DNA of 64,000 nucleotides, from positions 20,283-84,282 of the forward strand of contig DASVVT010000071.1 in NCBI GenBank assembly GCA_036386415.1. Direction: 5' to 3'. This DNA is from DASVVT01 sp036386415 (GTDB lineage Bacteria; Acidobacteriota; Blastocatellia; Pyrinomonadales; Pyrinomonadaceae). This document shows positions 58,139 through 64,000 of the stretch, piece by piece. The notes below the pieces were generated by a model. The model did no database searches. It was not told the DNA's origin and saw nothing but the letters and a program-made list of their open reading frames with translations. The translations under genes were made by a program, and so were the position numbers. How positions within the stretch are numbered: the stretch's first letter is position 1; each line of letters opens with the position of its first letter.

Positions 58139-59551
58139 ATGGCGAAAAAGGGTTCGGTGCTCGTCGTCGATGACGAAGAGATCATGCGCGATGTTTTGGA
58201 GACGCTGCTCTCGGCGGAAGGCTATCGCGTTGATCTGGCGAAGACGGGCGAAGAGGGATTAGAGAGCTACGGTCGGCGTTCTTACGATGTCGTGCTGCTC
58301 GACGTTTCGATGCCGGGCATGGGCGGCCTTCGTGCGCTCGAAGAGATTTTGAAGATGGACGCCGATGCCGTGGTCGCCATGATTACGGCCTACGCGACCT
58401 ACGATACGGCCATCGCCGCGTGGGAGAAGGGCGCTATCGGATGCGTCCGCAAGCCTTTTCAGAACGAGCAGATCACCTCGACGGTGGCCGCCGGCATCAA
58501 GCGTCGTCGCAAAGAGGAGGAGCGGCAGACCTTAAGGCGCGCGATGAGCCGGGTCGTTGATCGCGGCTCGATCATCGGACGCGCGGACGTGATGCAGGAG
58601 GTCTTCCGCCTGGTCGACCAGGTCGCGCAGGCGCGCTCGACCGTCCTCATCACGGGCGAGAGTGGAACCGGCAAGGAGTTGATTGCCAAGGCCATTCATG
58701 AATCGAGCCCACGCGCCTCGAAGCCTTTCATTCCCGTCAACTCCTCGAACATCCCATCGGAGCTTTTAGAGGCAGAGCTGTTCGGCCACACGCGCGGCGC
58801 ATTTACGGGCGCGGTCGCGGCCAAGAAAGGCTATTTCGAGGTCGCCGACGGCGGCTCTGTCTTTCTGGACGAGATCGGCGACATTCCGCCCGAAACGCAG
58901 GCGCGCTTGCTGCGCGTCATACAGGAGCGCGAGTTCACCCCTTTGGGCGACACCACCCCGCGCCGCGTAGACGTGCGCATCATCGCCGCGACCAACGTCG
59001 ATTTAAAAGAGGCCGTCAGGCAGGGCACGTTTCGCGAGGATTTGTACTACAGATTGTCCGTCGTGCCGATTGAGCTGCCGCCTCTGCGAGACCGCCGCGA
59101 GGACATCTTGCCGCTCGCGCAGCATTTCATACGCAAGTACAACGAAGAGAACGGTCGCCACATCAACGAGCAGATCGCGCCGGACGTGCTGGCTCTTCTG
59201 GAAGCCTACTCCTGGCCGGGCAACGTCAGAGAGCTTGAGAACGCCATCGAGCGAGCGGTCGTCATCGCGCCCGGCACAGAGATCACGCGCGAGTGTCTGC
59301 GCTCGGAGATCAACGACCCGCAGTCTGCGCGCACCGCCGCGCGCGGCGACGGCGCAAGCCTCTCCGTCCCGCTCGACATAGGGCGCGGCGTCAACTTCTA
59401 TGACGAGGTGCGCCGCTTCGAGATCGACCTCATCCGCCGCGCCTTGGAGCAGACCAGCGGTCACCAGTCGCGCGCCGCGCGCCTCCTGGGCATGAACGCG
59501 ACGACGCTCAACTCCAAGATCAAGACCTACAACATTAACCTGCGCCCGTAA
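58139..59551 (+). CDS. Sigma-54-dependent response regulator, NtrC family
   Basis: 470 residues from ATG 58139. A receiver domain (KGSVLVVDDEEIMRDVLETLLS, D55 in VVLLDVSMPGMGG, switch lysine in VRKPF) is followed by the AAA+ sigma-54 interaction domain: Walker A GESGTGKELIAKAIH (about residue 175), ELFGHTRGAFTGA with the sigma-54-contacting GAFTGA loop near residue 220, Walker B VFLDEIGDIPPETQARLLRV and the arginine finger region DLYYRLSVVPIELPPLRDRREDI. The C-terminal Fis-type HTH is LIRRALEQTSGHQSRAARLLGMNATTLNSKIKTYNI. It should activate sigma-54 promoters on phosphorylation by the upstream kinase. Confidence 0.96.
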   Translation: MAKKGSVLVVDDEEIMRDVLETLLSAEGYRVDLAKTGEEGLESYGRRSYDVVLLDVSMPGMGGLRALEEILKMDADAVVAMITAYATYDTAIAAWEKGAIGCVRKPFQNEQITSTVAAGIKRRRKEEERQTLRRAMSRVVDRGSIIGRADVMQEVFRLVDQVAQARSTVLITGESGTGKELIAKAIHESSPRASKPFIPVNSSNIPSELLEAELFGHTRGAFTGAVAAKKGYFEVADGGSVFLDEIGDIPPETQARLLRVIQEREFTPLGDTTPRRVDVRIIAATNVDLKEAVRQGTFREDLYYRLSVVPIELPPLRDRREDILPLAQHFIRKYNEENGRHINEQIAPDVLALLEAYSWPGNVRELENAIERAVVIAPGTEITRECLRSEINDPQSARTAARGDGASLSVPLDIGRGVNFYDEVRRFEIDLIRRALEQTSGHQSRAARLLGMNATTLNSKIKTYNINLRP

Positions 59552-59594
59552 GTGATATGTCAGTAAACCCTCTGTGCCCGTCGTCTGTTCAGAT

Positions 59595-60539
59595 TCAGGA
59601 AGCGGCTTCGACGCGATTGCGTCCCTGTTCTTTGGCTTGATAGAGAGCCACGTCGGCGCGCGCGATCATGTCGTTGCCCGATTCGTTATCAGAGAGGTCG
59701 GACGCGCCCGCGCTTAAGGTGAGATGAAAGAGGCGGTCGCCCTCGCCGAAGAGTCTGGCGGCGGTTGCCGAGCGAATCTTCTCCGCCAGCGACGCCGCGC
59801 CTTCGAGATCGGTCTCTGGCAAAAGCACCAAAAATTCCTCGCCGCCGTAGCGAAAGACCATATCGGAGCGTCGCACGACTTCCGTCAAGATAGTCGCAAC
59901 CTGCTGGAGCGCCGTGTCACCTGCGGAGTGCCCGTAGGTGTCGTTGATCGTTTTAAAGTTATCGAGGTCGATCATCAGGCACGAGAGCGGGCGATTGTAG
60001 CGACGCGCTTCCGCATGCTCGTGAGCGAGGACGCGCTGCAACCCGTAGCGATTGAGCATGCCCGTGAGCGCGTCCGTCATGGCGCGCTCCTGCGCCAGCT
60101 CCGATTGCGCCAGCGCCTCTGCGGCGCTCATGCGTAAGTGATCGCGCTCGCGCTTCATGCGCATTGCGACATCGACGCGCGCCAGCAGCTCTTCGGCCTT
60201 GAAAGGTTTGCTGATGTAATCGTTCGCGCCCAGAGAGAGGCCGCTGACCTTGACTTCCGTCTCATCGCGCGCCGAAAGAAAGATGACGGGAATATCCTGC
60301 GTCGTCACATCCCCTTTAATCAAGCGGCAGGCTTCGAGCCCGTCCATGACCGGCATCATGATGTCCAGCAGCACCAGGTCCGGGAGACGCTCCCTGGTCT
60401 TTTCCACCGCCTCCTGCCCGTTCTGCGCCGTCAGCACATGATAACCCGCGCGCTCCAGCCGACGCTGGATCAAAGAGCGATTGATCGGCTCGTCATCTGC
60501 AACCAGAATCGTCGTCACTTCCTGAATGTCTTCGAGCAT
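59595..60539 (-). CDS. Response regulator diguanylate cyclase (REC-GGDEF)
   Basis: 314 residues. Receiver: TTILVADDEPINRSLIQRRLERAGYHVLTAQNGQEAVEKTRERLPDLVLLDIMMPVMDGLEA with SARDETEVKVSGLSLGANDYISKPF. A coiled linker (AAEALAQSELAQERAMTDALTGMLNRYGLQRV) leads to GGDEF, which reads RYGGEEFLVLLPE. GGEEF is an active variant. An RxxD inhibitory site (RRSD) lies five residues before it, so product inhibition is likely. It should make c-di-GMP when phosphorylated. Element B7 separates its start from the upstream kinase gene on the same strand. Confidence 0.95.
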   Translation of the reverse strand: MLEDIQEVTTILVADDEPINRSLIQRRLERAGYHVLTAQNGQEAVEKTRERLPDLVLLDIMMPVMDGLEACRLIKGDVTTQDIPVIFLSARDETEVKVSGLSLGANDYISKPFKAEELLARVDVAMRMKRERDHLRMSAAEALAQSELAQERAMTDALTGMLNRYGLQRVLAHEHAEARRYNRPLSCLMIDLDNFKTINDTYGHSAGDTALQQVATILTEVVRRSDMVFRYGGEEFLVLLPETDLEGAASLAEKIRSATAARLFGEGDRLFHLTLSAGASDLSDNESGNDMIARADVALYQAKEQGRNRVEAAS

Positions 60540-60551
60540 AAATTTAAATTC

Positions 60552-60700
60552 AAGTAGACAGTAGGCAGTAGTCAGTAGTCAGTAGATAAAGGCAGAGTGG
60601 CATACTGTGTTGTCGATTATAATTTATAGTATCTGTATCAAACCACATCAACGGATTTTCTTTCTACTGACTACTGACTACTGTCTACTGTCTACTTCTT
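60552..60700. repeat. Palindromic element B7 (7-nt word AGTAGTC)
   Basis: Left arm AAGTAGACAGTAGGCAGTAG and onward; right arm CTACTGACTACTGACTACTG and onward. The core contains GGCAGAGTGG, ATCAA and ACGGATTTTCTTTCTAC, in the same arrangement as B3 and B4. It lies between the GAF kinase stop and the diguanylate cyclase start. Confidence 0.9.
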
Positions 60701-60701
60701 T

Positions 60702-63065
60702 TCATCCTTCCGCTCCGGGCATTTCCGGCGGCAGGCGAAACCAGAAGGTGGAGCCTTCGCCGGGCATGGAGGAGACGCCGATGTGGCCGCCCAATCGTTG
60801 CACGAGGCGTTTTGAGACGGCGAGGCCGAGACCTGTGCCGCCGTGCACGCGCGTGTTCGAGGCGTCCACCTGACGAAACTCTTCGAAGATGTGCGGGAAG
60901 GCCGTCGTGTCGAAGCCAATCCCTGTGTCGGTCACGCTGATCTGCACGGAGCCGGCATCAACCTGCTCGACACTGACGAGCACAGAGCCGCGCTCCGTAA
61001 ACTTGACGGCGTTTGACAGCAGATTCGTCAGGATTTGACGCACGCGCTCCGGGTCTGTGCGCACTACGGGAACGTCCTCCGAGATTTGAAGCTCTATATT
61101 CAACCCCTTGGCTTCAGCAGAGGAGCGCACATCAGCGATGGAGCGGCGGATAACTTCGTCGAAGGCGACCATGTCCATGTAAAGGGGAAAGCGCTCGGCA
61201 TCTATGCGCGCCAGATCGAGCGTATCTTCGACCATGCTCAGCAGACGGTCAGCCGAATCGATGATCGTCTGCACATCCGTCGTCTGCTGCTCGTTGAGCG
61301 CGCCCGAAAAACCGTCCTTCAGCATCTGCGCGTAGCCCATGATGGCGTTTAGCGGCGTGCGCAGCTCGTGCGAGATGACGGACATGAATTCCGTCTTGTG
61401 CTGCTCGGATTCGAGCAGCCGCTTCTCAAGCTGGCTGACCTGCTGCCCTCTTGCGCGCGCCGTGCTGCTCCATTCCAGATTTTGCAGAGCGATGGCTGCC
61501 GGGCGCGTGAAGAGGTCTGCGAGGCGTTGCTCGTCCGAAGAGATAGGGGACGCGACGCGTGAGAACATGACGAGCACGCCCAGAAGCCGCGCGGACGCGC
61601 CCGTAATCGGCGTCGCCCATGCGCCGCGCAGGCCAGACCAGCGCACGGCGGCATGAAGGTCTGCGATGTGCGTCTCAGAGGCGAGGTCTGCGACCACCGC
61701 CACGCGCTTTTCGGCGGCGAGGCCGACGACCGGGTCCGAGAGCGGGACGCCCTGCGTATAGCGTTCGAGGATGCCGGTCGGCAGGTATTTCGTCGCCGCC
61801 AGCCGCAGTAGCTTCGTCTCTTCATCGAAGCGCAGGATCGCCGCCGCGTCCGTGCCTGTAGCTTTAGCCCACGAATCAAGGACGGCGCGCAAAGCCCGCT
61901 CAAGCTCTGCCTCGCTCGAGACATCGCTCGCGAGGCGGAGCAGCGTCAGGAGGTCTTCGACATTGGATCGTAGCCGCGAATGCAGTTGCGCGTTCAGGAT
62001 GAGCGGCGCGATTGTCTCGGCGACGCGCGCCAGCAGCCGCTGCTCACCTTGCGTCCAGCGTCTTTGCGTGTCCGATTCGATGAGCCCGATAGCGGCAAGG
62101 ATTTGCCCGCCGTAAATGATGGGCGAGATGTAGAGGGAGCGCGCGCCGAGCCGTTCGACCAGCATCGCGAGGTCGCGATCTCCTGCGCGCTCCCCGCGTA
62201 CGTCCTCTATGAAGATGGGATGCTGCTCGGCGTAAACCGGGCTCTCGGCCTTGGAGACCGGCGCGTGTATCTCCAGCGGTGAGCGATCATGCCCCGGCGT
62301 CCACGCGCGTAAACTGGGCTCAGGACGCCCGAAAGAGACCGTGCGCAGTATGACGAAGCTGGCGGGCAGAGCGCGCGCGAGGGCTTCGACGGCATGTTGA
62401 ATGATGCTATCCAGATTGACGGAAGAGCGCGCCGCCGCGTCCAGTTGCTCGATGAGCACTGCTTCGCGCCTGCGCTCCTCCTCGCGGCGGCGCGTGCCCG
62501 CAACCTGCTCTGAAAGCTCCAGGCGCACGCGTGCCGATGCCAGGAGGTTGGCGACCGTTCCGGCTGCTTCCAGGTCCGCCTCCGTGTAGGCGAAGGGAAC
62601 GGGCGTGCTCGCGATGATCATCCCCGTAGGCTTCGCTTCCAGCATGAGCGGCGCACACAAAACGGACTGCGCCCCCGGACAGACGAGCGCGAGCACCAGC
62701 GCGCCGCCGCCCAGTTCCACCGAGACATTATTGAAGCAGACCGGCAGCCCCGTCTCGGCGGCACGCGCCAGCATCGTGTTTTGGAGACGTACGACTTCGC
62801 CGTTACTCTGCATTTCAAGCCGACGGTCGCGCCGCATGAGGGCGTAGAGCCGCTGGCGGTCATCGGCGTCGCTCAGGGTGACGTGCAGGGCGTGTGCCGG
62901 AATCATGCGCGAGAGGCACTGGAGCGCCGCCTGAAAACCCTCGACAGCAGTTGAGGCCGCGTTAAGCTCACGCGCCAGCGCCGCGAGGCAACCCATCATC
63001 TCAGCGCGCCTGGCAGCATCCGTTCTGAGCGTGCTCTGTTCGTCTATGTGTGACTCCGTCGCCAT
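60702..63065 (-). CDS. Cytoplasmic sensor histidine kinase with several GAF domains
   Basis: 787 residues from ATG 63065, which has AGGA seven bases upstream; GTG/TTG forms up to 63101 are alternatives. No membrane segment. At least three GAF-like domains are visible: about 30-190 (AGSVLCAPLMLEAKPTGMIIAST), 220-380 (IYGGQILAAIGLIESDTQRRW) and 385-545 (WATPITGASARLLGVLVMFSR). HisKA follows (HKTEFMSVISHELRTPLNAIMGYAQMLKDG) and HATPase_c (QILTNLLSNAVKFTERGSVLV, VTDTGIGFDTTAFPHIFEEFRQVDASNTRVHGGTGLGLAVSKRLV). It likely signals through a separate regulator; the REC-GGDEF gene downstream on the same strand is the best candidate. Confidence 0.92.
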   Translation of the reverse strand: MATESHIDEQSTLRTDAARRAEMMGCLAALARELNAASTAVEGFQAALQCLSRMIPAHALHVTLSDADDRQRLYALMRRDRRLEMQSNGEVVRLQNTMLARAAETGLPVCFNNVSVELGGGALVLALVCPGAQSVLCAPLMLEAKPTGMIIASTPVPFAYTEADLEAAGTVANLLASARVRLELSEQVAGTRRREEERRREAVLIEQLDAAARSSVNLDSIIQHAVEALARALPASFVILRTVSFGRPEPSLRAWTPGHDRSPLEIHAPVSKAESPVYAEQHPIFIEDVRGERAGDRDLAMLVERLGARSLYISPIIYGGQILAAIGLIESDTQRRWTQGEQRLLARVAETIAPLILNAQLHSRLRSNVEDLLTLLRLASDVSSEAELERALRAVLDSWAKATGTDAAAILRFDEETKLLRLAATKYLPTGILERYTQGVPLSDPVVGLAAEKRVAVVADLASETHIADLHAAVRWSGLRGAWATPITGASARLLGVLVMFSRVASPISSDEQRLADLFTRPAAIALQNLEWSSTARARGQQVSQLEKRLLESEQHKTEFMSVISHELRTPLNAIMGYAQMLKDGFSGALNEQQTTDVQTIIDSADRLLSMVEDTLDLARIDAERFPLYMDMVAFDEVIRRSIADVRSSAEAKGLNIELQISEDVPVVRTDPERVRQILTNLLSNAVKFTERGSVLVSVEQVDAGSVQISVTDTGIGFDTTAFPHIFEEFRQVDASNTRVHGGTGLGLAVSKRLVQRLGGHIGVSSMPGEGSTFWFRLPPEMPGAEG

Positions 63066-63394
63066 ATTTATCCTGCGAGGAACAAGAGCCTGAGCAAGCA
63101 CGCAGCGTCATCCAGGGGGCCGCGCTGCGGTGGATGATGAAAGACCGTGCAGGTATTAGAGTATCGCCGGAGGTGCACAGCCCCCCTATGGTAAGGGCAT
63201 CTTAAAATAGTTTCAATGACAGTCGCAACGCCGTCTCTTTATGTTAAGCTTTATCAGCCGACAGCCGACAGCCGTCCAAGCTATCAGCCAGAGAAGGACT
63301 GCTGCTGCTGCTGGGCCTTATGGAAAAGACGTGAGTGATATTAACCGCTTTTCATTTTTGCTGAAAGCTGCGGGCTTACGGCTCCAGAGCTGGC
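63066..63394. other. Divergent intergenic region
   Basis: A 329-base gap between the kinase and the HxlR gene. It contains a direct duplication of the word AGCCGACAGCCG (63258-63273) and nothing else I recognise. The frame opened at 63241 is not protein-like. Confidence 0.4.
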
Positions 63395-63412
63395 ATGAAG
63401 GAGGTGGGAGGC

Positions 63413-63856
63413 GTGCGACGACGCGAAGGTGACGGATGTCCCGTGGCTGGCGCTCTGCAACTGGTAGGTGACAAGTGGACGATGCTCGTAGTGCGCGACC
63501 TGTTTCAAGGGGCGCGGCGCACGACCGAACTGCTGGCGGCGCTGCATCCGATCAGCAGCCGCACGCTCGTCGGACGCTTGCGCGATATGGAGCGCGACGC
63601 GCTCATCGAACGCCGCGATTATGGCGGCAGCCCGCCGCACGTCGAATATGTGCTGACGACGCGGGGGCGCATGCTTCTCCCGCTGCTCGATGCCTTGAGA
63701 AAGATCGGCGAATCACTCGATTGCAATGAATGCGAAGACCGCCAGGCGCGCCTCGGCTCTTACTGCGAAGCCTGCCCGCGCCGCAATGAACAGGAACAAG
63801 CGCGCACCTCAACATCTCCTCGCCGCCAGCAAGATGATTCGATTGTGTTGCTGTAA
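63413..63856 (+). CDS. HxlR-family winged-helix transcription regulator
   Basis: 147 residues from GTG 63413, chosen because the only strong ribosome-binding site (AAGGAGG, 63398-63404) lies inside the codons of the ATG-63395 form and eight bases before this GTG. The HxlR pattern is GCPVAGALQLVGDKWTMLVVRDLFQGARRTTELLAALHPISSRTLVGRLRDMERDALIERRDYGGSPPHVEYVLTTRGRMLLPLLDAL. The C-terminus adds two CxxC pairs, CNEC and CEAC, which is not usual for HxlR and could bind zinc or a redox-active cluster. HxlR members often respond to redox or aldehyde stress. Confidence 0.9.
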   Translation: MRRREGDGCPVAGALQLVGDKWTMLVVRDLFQGARRTTELLAALHPISSRTLVGRLRDMERDALIERRDYGGSPPHVEYVLTTRGRMLLPLLDALRKIGESLDCNECEDRQARLGSYCEACPRRNEQEQARTSTSPRRQQDDSIVLL

Positions 63857-63933
63857 CCACAATCAAAAGTAGTCGGCGCTCAAAATTTAATGCTCAACCA
63901 CTCTCTGCCGTGCGAGCGGCGTCATGACTGTAG

Positions 63934-63953
63934 CCCGGCGTTTTAACGCCGGG
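63934..63953. repeat. Short palindrome CCCGGCGTT-TT-AACGCCGGG
   Basis: A 9-bp perfect palindrome with a two-base centre, followed by GGATGAGCC. It lies 77 bases after the HxlR stop. It is not followed by a T-run on either strand, so termination is uncertain. Confidence 0.6.
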
Positions 63954-64000
63954 GATGAGCCGTGTTAGTGTCCGGCGTCGCGTCAGCGACCGTTGAATTC

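Noticed and set aside
7025..60700. CRISPR array as an explanation of the tandem repeats
   Set aside because: The units are 7-9 bases with no spacers, they are palindromic overall, and no cas gene is present.
1..64000. tRNA, rRNA, integrase or phage genes
   Set aside because: No rRNA sequence, no tRNA-like T-loop motifs that fold and no integrase, transposase or phage structural proteins were seen; the GH25 lysozyme alone does not indicate a prophage.

Overview
The window looks like a chromosomal segment of a GC-rich Gram-negative-type bacterium, most likely an Acidobacteriota member near Blastocatellia/Pyrinomonadales. This is inferred from gene style: large Ser/Thr kinases fused to WD40 or TPR repeats, a carboxypeptidase-regulatory outer-membrane barrel, a SigK/RskA-type ECF pair, many exported proteins and paired DUF3857 proteins. 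I could not check it by similarity search. There are no rRNA, tRNA, CRISPR, phage or transposase genes. Coding density is high, and most gaps are filled by short palindromic repeats.

Layout: 1-1.5 kb, a LytS/LytTR-type two-component pair, the regulator cut by the window edge. 2-11 kb, a B12-binding radical SAM protein, an exported aldo/keto reductase, and TPR, zinc-ribbon, HAS-barrel-like and PH-like small proteins, then a secreted trypsin-like protease. 11-17 kb, thiC behind a TPP riboswitch plus terminator, a WD40 Ser/Thr kinase and moaA. 17-26 kb, a GH25 lysozyme, a membrane EEP-family protein, dinB-queG, a GH3 glycosidase, AmrS and a TPR Ser/Thr kinase. 26.4-31.3 kb, an exported truncated globin, a fasciclin protein, exported MsrB, and an anti-sigma/ECF sigma operon, with shared ECF-type promoters. 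31.7-44 kb, class I aldolase, two DUF3857/transglutaminase proteins, pabC-pabB, purL and two exported thioredoxin-fold proteins. 44-52.6 kb, an SRA-like protein, a receiver and a PilZ protein, purS-purQ, DUF4870, purB, a lipoprotein, WalJ and an M16 peptidase. 53-63.9 kb, an outer-membrane barrel, a multidomain histidine kinase with an NtrC-type regulator, a diguanylate cyclase, a hybrid-free GAF histidine kinase and an HxlR regulator.

Two things stand out. First, three adjacent minus-strand genes for exported proteins (globin, fasciclin, MsrB) each carry AATCC-N17-CGTA upstream, next to a SigK/RskA-like pair. A GGAAC-N17-CGTA version precedes a small membrane protein. This suggests one exported-protein stress regulon, reminiscent of the mycobacterial SigK regulon, which also contains fasciclin-domain proteins. 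Second, about 28 intergenic palindromes are built by one rule: each arm is a degenerate tandem array of a 7-nt word (a 9-nt word in some families), closed by a short core. The words differ between families but the architecture does not, and copies of one family share their cores. Some elements supply stop codons to neighbouring genes, encode a signal-peptide or membrane segment, or sit in frame inside purL.
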